A DNA stretch of 64,000 bases from the NCBI GenBank assembly GCA_020072565.1, contig JAIQGI010000003.1, positions 208,987 through 272,986 on the forward strand. Direction: 5' to 3'. The position numbers were made by a program, and so were the translations under genes. The notes beneath the pieces are model-generated. The model was not told where the DNA came from and searched no databases. It worked only from the letters and a program-made list of their open reading frames with translations. This document shows positions 8,593 to 17,624 of this stretch, piece by piece. This DNA is from Terriglobia bacterium (lineage in GTDB: Bacteria; Acidobacteriota; UBA6911). The stretch's first letter is position 1; the number at the start of each line of letters is the position of its first letter.

Positions 8593-8621
8593 TTGACAAT
8601 AAGACACTCAGATCTTACATT
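8593..8621 (+). promoter_or_regulatory. Promoter of hsp20 copy 2
   Basis: TTGACA at 8593-8598 is 17 bases from TACATT at 8616-8621, starting ten bases after the stop of the first hsp20. The segment reproduces the copy-1 promoter (atttgacaat, then six variable bases, then ctcagat and tta) at identical spacing, so the second gene has its own start site. Confidence 0.6.
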
Positions 8622-8677
8622 GGTTTTACCGGGATGGGAACCCGGGAGAGATGAGAAAGGAAAAGGAGGAAAGCAAA

Positions 8678-9130
8678 ATGAGATTGATTCCTTATGTTAG
8701 GAGAAGTGAGACGCCTTCAAGGATTTGGCCTGAGACTACCTCGTTTTTTGAGGATTTTTTCAATGATCCGTTCCTCTCATCGGTCACCAGGCCGAGCGAG
8801 AGATGGCTGCCGGCCGTGGACATTCTCGAGAAAGAAGGAAACTTGATTCTGCGCGCGGAAGTTCCCGGCGTCAACGAAAAGGACATCGACCTGAAGCTCG
8901 AAGGCAACGTCTTGATCCTCAAGGGGGAGAAGAAGCTGGAAAACGAGGAAGAGCGCAACAATTATCATCGCATGGAGAGCTTCTACGGTTCGTTTACCCG
9001 TTCCTTCACGCTCCCCGATTCGGTGGACCGTGATCACATCAAGGCTGATTATAAGAACGGCATTCTGGTGATCACGATACCGCAGAAGCCTGAGGTCCGG
9101 CCCCGCGAGATTCCGGTCAGTACCAAGTAA
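8678..9130 (+). CDS. Small heat shock protein, Hsp20/alpha-crystallin family, copy 2
   Basis: A second holdase chaperone of 150 residues and a close paralogue of the gene just upstream. The alpha-crystallin domain is complete: LPAVDILEKEGNLILRAEVP, DIDLKLEGNVLILKGEKK, FYGSFTRSFTLPDSVD, YKNGILVITIPQKPE. The two proteins share the same block order and near-identical motifs but differ at the N-terminus. This gene has the FFEDFFNDPF segment typical of bacterial class A sHsps. I chose the ATG at 8678, preceded by aaaaggagga, over the in-frame ATG at 8651. The pair looks like a tandem duplication that also copied its promoter. Confidence 0.95.
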   Translation: MRLIPYVRRSETPSRIWPETTSFFEDFFNDPFLSSVTRPSERWLPAVDILEKEGNLILRAEVPGVNEKDIDLKLEGNVLILKGEKKLENEEERNNYHRMESFYGSFTRSFTLPDSVDRDHIKADYKNGILVITIPQKPEVRPREIPVSTK

Positions 9131-9197
9131 ATGCCGGCCAGGTGCGCGGAGGGCAACCGGCGAGGGGCCTAAGGAAATCCCGTATCGGTCTCAGAGC

Positions 9198-9224
9198 GTG
9201 GCTCCCTGAAGTCCGGGGAGCCAC
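9198..9224 (+). terminator. Hairpin after hsp20 copy 2
   Basis: gtggctcc and ggagccac form a perfect 8-bp stem with an 11-base loop, followed by ttccattt. It lies in the 210-base gap between hsp20 and clpB and is a plausible terminator, although the T tract is broken. Confidence 0.45.
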
Positions 9225-9340
9225 TTCCATTTGATGACGAGTGATGAGTAGCGAATAATGAATGAGCAACGACGTTACGGATCGCCTTTCAACTGAGAAC
9301 CGTCACCCGTCAACCCGCGCCGGTCGATAGGGATATAGTT

Positions 9341-11942
9341 ATGATCCAATTTGACAAGCTCACCATCAAAGGACAGGAAGCATTGCAGGCCGCACAGAAT
9401 CTGGCCGGGGCGCAGCAACAGCCTCAGCTGGAACCGGAACATCCATCTGCTGGACGCCCTGATCCAACAGGAGGAAGGTATTGTTACGCCGCTGCTGCGC
9501 AAACTCGGCGTGGGACCCGAGAGCCTGCACCAGGAACTGGTGACGCACTTTTCGTCACTCCCCAAGGTCCAGGGCGGTCAGATTTCCCTGTCGCCGAGGC
9601 TTGACACCGTGTTTCGCCAGGCGCAGGCCGAGGCCGATCAATTCAAGGACGAGTACATTTCCACCGAGCATCTGCTATTGGGACTGGCCGGAGACGACGG
9701 CTTTGCGGGCCGGCTCCTGCGCGGGCGCGGGGTCAGCCGTGCGGAGATTTTGAAGGTGCTGGTCTCGATCCGCGGCAGCCAGCGGGTGACGGACCCTAAC
9801 GCGGAGGAAAGATATCAGGCGCTCAAGCGCTATGCGCGCGACTTGACGGATCTGGCCCGGCGGGGAAAGCTGGATCCGGTCATCGGCCGCGATGACGAAA
9901 TCCGCAGAGTGATGCAGGTCCTGTCGCGCCGGACGAAGAATAACCCGGTGCTGATCGGAGAGCCGGGCGTCGGCAAGACCGCGATCGTGGAAGGACTTGC
10001 CCAGCGCATCGTGGCCGGAGATGTCCCCGAGACGCTCAAGAAAAAGCAGATGGTGGCTCTGGACCTCGGAGGCATGCTGGCAGGCGCAAAATATCGCGGT
10101 GAATTCGAGGACCGCCTCAAAGCCGTGCTGCGCGAGATCGAGGACTCGGCCGGGTCCATCATCCTTTTCATCGATGAGCTGCACACGCTGGTCGGAGCCG
10201 GGGCTGCCGAGGGTGCGATCGACGCGTCCAACATGCTGAAGCCTCCGCTGGCGCGGGGCGAACTCCGCTGCATCGGCGCGACCACATTGAATGAGTACAA
10301 GAAACATATCGAGAAGGATGCGGCGCTCGAACGGCGTTTCCAGCCCATATACGTCGGCGAGCCCTCCGTCGAAGACACGATCGCGATCCTGCGCGGCCTC
10401 AAGGAAAAATACGAGGTCCATCATGGCGTGCGCATCACCGACTCCGCGCTGGTGGCTGCCGCCACCCTGTCGCACCGCTATATCGCGGACCGTTTCCTCC
10501 CGGACAAGGCAGTCGATCTCGTCGATGAGGCGGCTTCCCGCCTGCGGATTGAAATCGACAGCATGCCTGTGGAGATCGACGAGGTGGAACGGCGGATCAC
10601 CCAGCTGGAAATCGAGCGCCAGGCGTTATCCAAGGAAAAGGACAAGGCCGCACGGGAACGGCTCACAAACCTCAATGCCGAGCTGACCGAGCTGCGCGAA
10701 AAGAGTGCCCGAATGAAGCTCCACTGGCAGCAGGAACGGGAAGTCATCGGCTCCATCCGGTCTCTCAAGGAGCGCATCGAACAGGTGAAAGCGGAGGGGC
10801 AGAAGGCGGAGCGCATCGGAGATCTCGGCAAGGCAGCCGAGCTTCGTTACGGGACGCTGGTCCAGCTGGAGAAGGAACTCGCCGGACAGAATGTACGCCT
10901 GGCCAAGCTGCAAACCGGCCAGAAGTTCCTGAAGGAGGAGGTCGACGAGGAGGACATCGCCGAAGTCGTGGCCAAATGGACCGGCATACCGGTCAGCAAG
11001 ATGCTCGAGGGAGAGCTCCAGAAACTGGTGCATATGGAAGACCGCCTGCGGACGCGAGTGCTGGGGCAGGATGAGGCGCTGTCGGCGGTAGCGGGCGCCA
11101 TTCGTCGGGCGCGCGCGGGTCTGCAGGATGCCAGGAAGCCGATGGGCTCGTTCATCTTCCTTGGTCCGACCGGCGTCGGCAAGACTGAACTGGCGCGGGC
11201 GCTGGCGGAGTTCCTGTTCGATGACGAGCACTCCATGGTGCGCATCGACATGTCCGAATACATGGAGAAGCACTCCGTCGCCCGCATGATCGGAGCGCCG
11301 CCGGGATATGTGGGTTACGAAGAGGGCGGATTCCTGACGGAGGCCATCCGGCGCCGCCCCTACGCGGTCATATTGTTCGATGAGATCGAGAAGGCTCACC
11401 CGGATGTCTTCAACATCCTGCTGCAGATCCTTGATGACGGACGTCTGACTGACGGGAAAGGGAGAACCGTCGATTTCCGAAACACTGTCATCATCATGAC
11501 CTCCAACATCGGGAGTCAATGGATTAGCGAAGCATCGGGAGATCTCGATTCCGTAATGACGCAGGTGATGGAGAGTCTCAGGCACACCTTTCGTCCCGAA
11601 TTCCTCAATCGCGTCGACGACGTCATTGTCTTCCGCCGATTGACGCCGGAGTTGATCGAGGGGATTGTGCACCTGCAGATCTCGATCCTCGAAAAAATGT
11701 TGGCTCAGAAAGATCTTAAACTTGACGTCCGTCCGGGTGCCGTAAAGATGCTGGCCAAGGAGGGGTATGATCCGGTGTACGGGGCGAGGCCACTCAAGCG
11801 CCTGATCCAGAAGAAGATACAGGATAAGATGGCCATGATGCTACTAAACGGAGAAATCCGGTCCGGCGAAACCATCCGCATCGACTGCGATGCGAAATCC
11901 GGCGAGCTCACCTTCTCCCCTGCCCCGACGGAGCGAGCATGA
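9341..11942 (+). CDS. clpB: ATP-dependent disaggregase ClpB, N-domain frameshift
   Basis: ClpB is a ring-forming AAA+ unfoldase that rescues aggregated proteins with DnaK. Both nucleotide-binding domains are intact: Walker [14 protein letters not shown] and [14 protein letters not shown], Walker [15 protein letters not shown] and [14 protein letters not shown], plus the coiled-coil middle domain and the C-terminal [15 protein letters not shown]. The N-domain starts at the ATG at 9341 ([18 protein letters not shown]...LEPEH), but the frame is broken at 9440-9447, where CATC occurs twice in tandem. Removing one CATC joins LEPEH directly to [17 protein letters not shown] with no gap, as in E. 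coli ClpB. Either the lesion is real and only an N-truncated form is made, or it is a sequencing error. The downstream frame alone extends 9351-11942. Confidence 0.93.
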
Positions 11943-11956
11943 GAGCCTCGGAGCAT

Positions 11957-11976
11957 ACGAGCAAGCTCGCGCTCGT
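11957..11976 (+). terminator. Hairpin after clpB
   Basis: acgagc and gctcgt pair in a 6-bp stem 14 bases past the clpB stop. No T run follows. It is a weak candidate for transcript termination before htpX. Confidence 0.25.
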
Positions 11977-12080
11977 GCTTCCAGGCTTCCGGCAAGTCGC
12001 GACGGTGCCATCAGGTAGTGACAAACTGCTGCCCCCAAGCATAGTCAGGTGGCCGGTTATATGGTAAAATGAGAGGTGTT

Positions 12081-12923
12081 ATGATGAATAATCTCAAGAC
12101 GGTACTGTTACTCGGTCTCCTCACAGGGATCATCCTGTTTCTTGGCAGCCTCTGGGGCGAGCGGGGAATAACTATAGCCTTAGTTTTTTCCGTGCTCATA
12201 AATTTCGGGAGTTATTTCTTCTCCGATAAGATCGCGCTGAGCATGTATGGTGCCAAACCCGTAAGTCGCGAGGAAGCACCCCGTCTGTACTCAATTCTCG
12301 ATTTACTGTGCGCGCGAAGCGCCTTGCCGATGCCCAAGGTCTACCTGATCCCGACAGATTCTCCGAACGCTTTTGCCACGGGACGCAACCCGCAGCACGC
12401 GTCGGTGGCGGTCACTGAAGGGGCCTTGCGGCTTCTGGATGAGAATGAGCTGCAAGGAGTACTGGCCCACGAACTCTCACACGTAAAGAATCGTGACATC
12501 CTGATCAGCAGCATCGCTGCGACCATAGCCGGCATCATCATGTGGGTTGCGAACATGGCCCGATTCGCCATGATCTTTGGCGGATCCCGGGATCGCGAGG
12601 AAGGTGGGGGTGGCTTGGGTGGCCTGGTTACCATTATCGTGGCCCCGATTGCCGCGATGCTGATCCAGCTGTGGATCTCCCGGACGCGCGAGTACGAAGC
12701 AGACCACAGCGGCGCCGGCATGGCGGGGAATCCTTACGGCCTGGCTTCCGCACTGCAGAAGCTCGAAAACTACTCCAAGCGTATTCCGATGGAGGCCTCC
12801 CCAAGCACGGCGCATATGTTTATAGTGCATCCGTTCTCGGGCGGTGGCATGATGAATCTCTTCAGCACCCACCCGCCGATTCAAAAGCGAGTCGAACGTC
12901 TTCTGGGAAGAAACACGCAATAA
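12081..12923 (+). CDS. htpX: Membrane metalloprotease HtpX (family M48)
   Basis: A zinc protease of the inner membrane that degrades misfolded membrane proteins. The 280-residue product has two N-terminal hydrophobic segments (TVLLLGLLTGIILFLGSLWG and ITIALVFSVLINFGSYFF), the catalytic HExxH (LAHELSHVKNRD), a second membrane pair (SIAATIAGIIMWVANMARFAM, LVTIIVAPIAAMLIQLW) and the third zinc ligand region EYEADHSGA. An ATG exists at 12069, but gagaggtg lies just before the ATG at 12081, which I prefer. Its place between clpB and grpE fits a stress-response cluster. Confidence 0.95.
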   Translation: MMNNLKTVLLLGLLTGIILFLGSLWGERGITIALVFSVLINFGSYFFSDKIALSMYGAKPVSREEAPRLYSILDLLCARSALPMPKVYLIPTDSPNAFATGRNPQHASVAVTEGALRLLDENELQGVLAHELSHVKNRDILISSIAATIAGIIMWVANMARFAMIFGGSRDREEGGGGLGGLVTIIVAPIAAMLIQLWISRTREYEADHSGAGMAGNPYGLASALQKLENYSKRIPMEASPSTAHMFIVHPFSGGGMMNLFSTHPPIQKRVERLLGRNTQ

Positions 12924-12950
12924 CGGAGTGCGCACCCGGGTCTCTGCAGC

Positions 12951-13670
12951 GTGGGGATTGAAGGCGGGGACTCCTATAGCGCCTCATCGCGAGCCATACC
13001 GGGGGGTAGAGTAATCTTGGATAGCAGGAAGATTCCTATCAGCGCAAACGAACATTCACCGCTCCCGACCGACCTGCACGAAGAACCCTCGCAGTTGCGA
13101 GTTGTCGACAAGCGGCATTTCACGCAGGCGGATCTCGAGACGCCGGTTTCCGGACCCGTGGAGGACAAACCGCGCTATCCCACTTACGTGGAAGAATTGA
13201 TGGCAAGGGTAGCTGAGACCGAACGCCGTTTCAGTGAACGGGTGAAACTGGTCGACCAGGAGATCGCCCGATCGAAGGCCCGCCTCGAGGCGGAGTACGA
13301 ACGCAAGCTGGCGCTCAGCAAGCAGAGCCTGTTGTTGCCGTTTCTCGATGTGCTTGACAACCTCGAGCGGGCGCTTCGGGCCGCGTCTATTGCTGGAATC
13401 AAGGACGAGCTGCTCGAGGGTGTGAAGATGACAGCCGAGCTCTTCTGCTCAAGGCTGCGGGAACATGGGATCGAGCCGATCGAGGTCCTGAACCAGCCTT
13501 TCGATCCCAACTTGAGCCAGGCGGTAGGAGTAGTTCCCGTTTACGAGCAGGATAAGGACGGTCTGGTGGTCGAGGAAGTTCTTCGCGGCTATCGCATGGA
13601 GAAGATCCTGGTCCGGCCCGCGCAGGTGCGCGTCGGCCAATATCAGCAGGACCAGAAAACCTCAGCATAG
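12951..13670 (+). CDS. grpE: Nucleotide exchange factor GrpE
   Basis: GrpE releases ADP from DnaK to complete its chaperone cycle. The C-terminal two thirds are clearly GrpE: a long charged helix (ERRFSERVKLVDQEIARSK), FLDVLDNLERALRAA, LEGVKMTAELFCSRL, GIEPIEVLNQPFDPN and the beta-wing GLVVEEVLRGYRMEKILVR. The first ~70 residues are low in similarity and probably disordered. The start is uncertain: the GTG at 12951 has no ribosome-binding site, whereas the in-frame TTG at 13017 follows a GGGGGG tract. No dnaK or dnaJ lies nearby. It closes the hsp20-clpB-htpX-grpE series on the plus strand. Confidence 0.9.
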   Translation: MGIEGGDSYSASSRAIPGGRVILDSRKIPISANEHSPLPTDLHEEPSQLRVVDKRHFTQADLETPVSGPVEDKPRYPTYVEELMARVAETERRFSERVKLVDQEIARSKARLEAEYERKLALSKQSLLLPFLDVLDNLERALRAASIAGIKDELLEGVKMTAELFCSRLREHGIEPIEVLNQPFDPNLSQAVGVVPVYEQDKDGLVVEEVLRGYRMEKILVRPAQVRVGQYQQDQKTSA

Positions 13671-13694
13671 ACGATCCCTGCGCCGGCCATATTA

Positions 13695-13736
13695 ACTCTC
13701 TGCGGCGTCTGCAGTCTCAGCGAACTCTGCGTTGAG
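13695..13736 (-). repeat. Intergenic repeat, CTCAACGCAG family, copy 3 (inverted)
   Basis: Read on the minus strand this is ctcaacgcagag followed by further cgcagag-like units. It fills most of the 112-base gap between the convergent grpE and anti-sigma genes. Confidence 0.5.
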
Positions 13737-13782
13737 GTTTTTTGGGTGAAGCTATGCCGCGCCAGGCGTTTCGCATTTATTT

Positions 13783-15078
13783 TCATCGAATCCGATAGTT
13801 CGTGCCGTTCCAATAGAGCAGGAAAGGTATTCCTGAGAAGTGTAATTCTGCCAGTGCAGGCTCCTTTGCGAGGATATCTTGGTATTCCTTCGAATTCCGG
13901 TTGATCTCCCGGAATGGGGCTTCAGGATGCAAGGCACACTCAGCATCAATCCAATTGCCGGTCGTGAGGTAGAACGCGCGCGTGCCGAGCTTTTTCACAA
14001 ATCCAGCTGTGGACTCCTTCGCGATCACCGAACCCCACTGCCTGGAACCAGGGCCTGGAAGATCGAAACGAGGTGGAGTGCTGCTAAGGAAGGAACCCTT
14101 GTTAGCATAGCCACCCTGAAACGCAAGAGCTTGCACTTTCACAGTCTCTGCCTGCGCCATTCGGATCGGGGCGACGGCACCTAGCTGGCCGCCTCCCCCG
14201 CCTCGCCCCCCGCCTCCGCCTTGTGCTGTTGCTTGAGCTTGTGCCGCGCGAGCCGGCGCAACAGCAGCCTGCCGGCCTGGTTGAACCGCTTGCTGAATCA
14301 TTTGTCCAGTCTGCTGACCTGCCAATCCGGCTTGCATCTTTGCATCTTCCGGACGGGCGCCTGCCACCTTCATCTTTAGCGCTTCGGCGTCAAGTTGGGC
14401 CTGCTTTCGCAGCTCCATTTCGACCACCTCAGGTTTGACCGCCTCCGCCCGGGCAGGAGCTTGGGGCCGGACAATATTTGAGGCATCCAGAGTCACCGGC
14501 GCTGGTGGAGCCGCGACGATTGCCGGGCTGATCGCTGCCGGCGCAGGCTGGTTCACGGGTCGGGCCTGAGGCGGCACGTTCGCGGCTGCGGGAGGCAGGG
14601 CCCTCTCAGAAGAAATGTGAGTTGCAGGCGAGGTTGTCCTCGCCTGCGGGGAGATCAGAGCCGCATTGGATCCCCCCGAGATGCTGGGTCGCGATTCCTT
14701 GTTCGCCACCTGCGGTGCCGGCTGAGCAAGCCGGGACTCTCTCGTGGCTTGAAACAGGAGCAGACCGACGACCGCCACGACTACTGCTGCCAGTGCGAAG
14801 CGCACCGGAGAAGAACTGTAAGAGAATCTACGTGGCTCGTAAGCCGAGCGGCCGGCGCTGACCGTTTCCCGATCCTCCAGCTGCAGGGACAGTGCCAGCG
14901 TTTCCTGGCACGCGGCACAATGTGAAGCATGCTCCTCAAAGCGCGACGTCTCGCCGGCGGTCAAGCGGGATTCGAGATAAGCTGCCAGCACGTTGGCGTC
15001 GGGGCAAGCTTCTGACTCATGGCCCTGCCGCCGTGCAAGAATGCGCCGGATGGCCGCCTCTACGAATGGATCACTCAT
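13783..15078 (-). CDS. Membrane anti-sigma-like protein with zinc-finger N-terminus and large extracytoplasmic domain
   Basis: Residues ~25-60 carry a zf-HC2-type motif (H50-x3-C54-x2-C57), as in zinc-binding anti-sigma factors. A single membrane helix follows (FALAAVVVAVVGLLLFQ, ~94-110), then about 320 residues predicted outside the cytoplasm. That part is rich in Ala, Pro and Gln with a glycine tract (GGGGGRGGGGG). A compact end segment (GFVKKLGTRAFYLTTGNWID ... FSGIPFLLYWNGTNYRIR) looks folded and may be a sensor or ligand domain, which I do not recognise. It starts 23 bases after the sigma factor gene with a good ribosome-binding site (aggggtgag), so the two are almost certainly co-transcribed and act as a pair. 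What signal it senses is unknown. Confidence 0.75.
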   Translation of the reverse strand: MSDPFVEAAIRRILARRQGHESEACPDANVLAAYLESRLTAGETSRFEEHASHCAACQETLALSLQLEDRETVSAGRSAYEPRRFSYSSSPVRFALAAVVVAVVGLLLFQATRESRLAQPAPQVANKESRPSISGGSNAALISPQARTTSPATHISSERALPPAAANVPPQARPVNQPAPAAISPAIVAAPPAPVTLDASNIVRPQAPARAEAVKPEVVEMELRKQAQLDAEALKMKVAGARPEDAKMQAGLAGQQTGQMIQQAVQPGRQAAVAPARAAQAQATAQGGGGGRGGGGGQLGAVAPIRMAQAETVKVQALAFQGGYANKGSFLSSTPPRFDLPGPGSRQWGSVIAKESTAGFVKKLGTRAFYLTTGNWIDAECALHPEAPFREINRNSKEYQDILAKEPALAELHFSGIPFLLYWNGTNYRIR

Positions 15079-15100
15079 AGCTCACCCCTATTATTGACGA

Positions 15101-16102
15101 TCATCCAATCCCGCCTTGCACCTTCTTTTGGCTCAGGGCATCTGCCGGCGCAGGCTGCAGCAAGGACTCGAGCGCCGGGTCTTCGGTTTCCGAGATCCAA
15201 CGCCAGAGGGAACCCAGATCTCGCGCGCTGAGTCGGTGTGCTTTGCGCAGTTTGCTTTCGACTCGTTTCCGTATGCCCTTGCGCACACGCTCCAGCCAGC
15301 GCGACGCCGTCGCTTCATGCACCCCGAAGTGGCGGCCAATCACCTTGAGCGGTACTCCTTGCAGGTGATAGAGGCTGAGCAGCAAACGATCGCGCGCGCC
15401 GAGGCGCAAGATTTCCTCATTCAAGGCTTCTGCCAGCACGGGACCCCAGCGGGCATCGAGTCGCTCTTCCCCGGCACCCATGGGTCCAGGATTCTGGAAG
15501 CGCGGTAATCTCCCCCGTTCCACCAACTCGTCCAAAGAGACTTGCTTCCGCGCCCGCCGAAACCGATCGATCGCCGCATGCGACACGGCAGCACGCAGCC
15601 AGCCCGCGAGCGATCCACGACCGTTGTAGCTCAGGAGTTTTCCTTTGGTCACGGGATTCGCGCCTGGCTCTGACTGTGCACACTGGTGCAGACTGCCGGC
15701 AGCCGTACCGGCCTCTCCAAGCAGGACAGCGACAATCTCCTGCGCAAGGTCCTCACTCGCCTCGAAATCCCGGCAAGCGCCAGCGGCGAAACGTCTGAGC
15801 AACGCCAGGTATTCGTCCGCGAAATGCTCCCATGCCACGCGGTCGCCCCCGGCACAGGCCAATGCCAGAAACAGGTCCTCGTGGTGCAGCTGTCGAACCA
15901 GGGACATGCAGCCGGAGCAAATGGCAGCGCCGCCGTCCTGAGTTTCCTGTGCGGCTGTCGCTGCGTGTTCTTCATGGCCGGCGGCCATGATTTCCTCCGC
16001 ACGGGCGCAGAACGATTCGAACGGGAGATTGATCGTTGGATAGCGTCGCCGGCAACGCTCAAAAACCTGGCTTATTTCCTTGACTGTCTCCGATGGCAGC
16101 AT
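15101..16102 (-). CDS. ECF-like RNA polymerase sigma factor
   Basis: A 333-residue sigma-70 family protein. Region 2 is around RDFEASEDLAQEIVAVLL and SLAGWLRAAVSHAAIDRFRR (about 110-190). Region 4 carries a helix-turn-helix (VPLKVIGRHFGVHEATASRW, about 250-285). Ahead of region 2 sits an extra segment of ~80 residues with ICSGCMSLV, and there is a 50-residue tail after region 4, making it longer than the usual ~190-residue ECF factor. The following gene encodes a membrane zinc-finger protein that likely holds it inactive. Which genes it controls cannot be told from the window. Confidence 0.85.
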   Translation of the reverse strand: MLPSETVKEISQVFERCRRRYPTINLPFESFCARAEEIMAAGHEEHAATAAQETQDGGAAICSGCMSLVRQLHHEDLFLALACAGGDRVAWEHFADEYLALLRRFAAGACRDFEASEDLAQEIVAVLLGEAGTAAGSLHQCAQSEPGANPVTKGKLLSYNGRGSLAGWLRAAVSHAAIDRFRRARKQVSLDELVERGRLPRFQNPGPMGAGEERLDARWGPVLAEALNEEILRLGARDRLLLSLYHLQGVPLKVIGRHFGVHEATASRWLERVRKGIRKRVESKLRKAHRLSARDLGSLWRWISETEDPALESLLQPAPADALSQKKVQGGIG

Positions 16103-16147
16103 GAGAGCCGTCCTGCCGGCATTTTACACGAGTGGAATCCAAAAGCT

Positions 16148-16184
16148 TAGCCGCAGATTTCACGGACTGCATGAAAGCATGAGT
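16148..16184 (+). repeat. Intergenic repeat, TAGCCGCnGATT family, copy 1
   Basis: Shares 28 of 38 positions with 60733-60770, including tagccgc, gatt and gcatgaaa-N-catg. It lies in the 230-base gap upstream of nuoF, which also holds an inverted echo (gaagtccgtggaatt) near 16216. Confidence 0.5.
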
Positions 16185-16332
16185 CGCCCTTGACCACGAG
16201 TGCAGAAACGGGATCTGTGAAGTCCGTGGAATTATCCATGCCAGGCTTTTCCGTTGCAGATCTGAATTTTAAGGGTTGGAACCATATGGTAGTATGTCAC
16301 TCCCGGCTTTTGTGAAAGGAATTCCATTCCCG

Positions 16333-17598
16333 ATGTCTATCAAGATTCTGACCAGGAACATGCACGTTCCCAATCTTACGAGCATCGATGTCTACGAGTC
16401 GCTCGGCGGCTATCAGGGGCTGCGCAAGGCGCTGCGCGAATACACGCCTGCCGAGGTAACCGACATCGTGAAAAAGTCAGGCCTGCGCGGCCGGGGCGGT
16501 GCCGGCTTCCCGACGGGGATGAAGTGGGGATTCGTGCCCAAGAACTCGGGCAAGCCGGTGTATCTGTGCGTGAACGGCGATGAGAGCGAACCCGGCACCT
16601 TCAAAGACCACGTTATCATCGAAAAGGATCCGCACCAGATGATCGAAGGCGCCATCATCTCCGCTTATGCCCTTGGTTGCCACCAGGCGTTCATTTTCCT
16701 TCGCGGAGAGTTTTTCTACGGAGCCAGGGTAGTTCAGAAGGCGCTGGCCGAGGCTCAGGAGAAAGGATATCTGGGCAGGAACATCCTGGGGACAGATTAC
16801 CACCTGGAGGTCATCCTGCACCGGGGAGCCGGAGCCTACATCTGCGGTGAGGAAACAGCCCTGCTTGAATCGATCGAGGGCAGGCGCGGACACCCAAGAC
16901 TCAAGCCGCCCTTTCCCGCCGTCGTCGGGTTGTACCAATGCCCAACGGTCATCAACAACGTGGAGACTCTGGCGAACATTCCGCACATTATCAGCAACGG
17001 CGCCGAATGGTTTGCGGGCATCGGCAGCGACCGCAATACGGGCACCCGGCTGTTCGGTGTCAGCGGTCATGTGGAGAGGCCGGGCGTCTATGAGTTCCCT
17101 ATGGGAATTACTCTGCGCGAGCTGATCTATGAGCACTGCGGCGGCATCAGAAACGGGCACAAGCTCAAGGCGGTAGTCCCGGGCGGCTCCTCCGTTCCGG
17201 TCTTGTCCGCGGACCAGGTCGATGTGCGCCTGGACTTCGATTCCGTCGCCAAGGCAGGCAGCATGCTTGGCTCTGCCGGCGTGATCGTGATGGATGAAAC
17301 GACCTGCATGGTGAAAGCGGTGCGCCGGATCACGAAGTTTTATGCCGAGGAATCCTGCGGACAGTGCACTCAATGCCGTGAGGGAACGGAGTGGCTCTAC
17401 CAGATCCTGACACGCATCGAGAAGGGCGACGGCAGACCCGGCGAACTCGAGATCATGCTCGACATCTGCACCAACATGAAAGGGCGCACGATCTGCCCTC
17501 TTTCCGATGCGGCAGCCATGCCCGTGGAAAGCTACATCCAGAAGTTCCGCGACGAGTTCGCTGCTCATATCCAGGGGCAGCGCTGCATCGTAGCCTGA
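16333..17598 (+). CDS. nuoF: NADH-quinone oxidoreductase subunit F
   Basis: NuoF is the NADH-oxidising, FMN- and [4Fe-4S]-carrying subunit of respiratory complex I. The 421-residue product contains the glycine-rich FMN/NAD site (LRGRGGAGFPTGMKWGF), the NADH loop (NGDESEPGTFKDH), a RGAGAYICGEETALLES block and the cluster ligands ESCGQCTQC plus the distal GRTICPLSDAAAMP cysteine. In-frame starts also exist at 16276 (TTG) and 16294; I favour the ATG at 16333 because the family begins with ILTRNMHVPN. No nuoE, nuoG or other nuo gene is adjacent, which is unusual. Soluble NAD-dependent formate dehydrogenase or hydrogenase diaphorase subunits are related alternatives, but their partners are absent too. 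Confidence 0.9.
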   Translation: MSIKILTRNMHVPNLTSIDVYESLGGYQGLRKALREYTPAEVTDIVKKSGLRGRGGAGFPTGMKWGFVPKNSGKPVYLCVNGDESEPGTFKDHVIIEKDPHQMIEGAIISAYALGCHQAFIFLRGEFFYGARVVQKALAEAQEKGYLGRNILGTDYHLEVILHRGAGAYICGEETALLESIEGRRGHPRLKPPFPAVVGLYQCPTVINNVETLANIPHIISNGAEWFAGIGSDRNTGTRLFGVSGHVERPGVYEFPMGITLRELIYEHCGGIRNGHKLKAVVPGGSSVPVLSADQVDVRLDFDSVAKAGSMLGSAGVIVMDETTCMVKAVRRITKFYAEESCGQCTQCREGTEWLYQILTRIEKGDGRPGELEIMLDICTNMKGRTICPLSDAAAMPVESYIQKFRDEFAAHIQGQRCIVA

Positions 17599-17624
17599 GC
17601 CGAAAGGTTACAGAGCACTGCCAA

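Noticed and set aside
16477..17568. Long open frame on the minus strand, 363 codons, inside nuoF
   Set aside because: It mirrors the nuoF coding strand, with no recognisable domain or ribosome-binding site.
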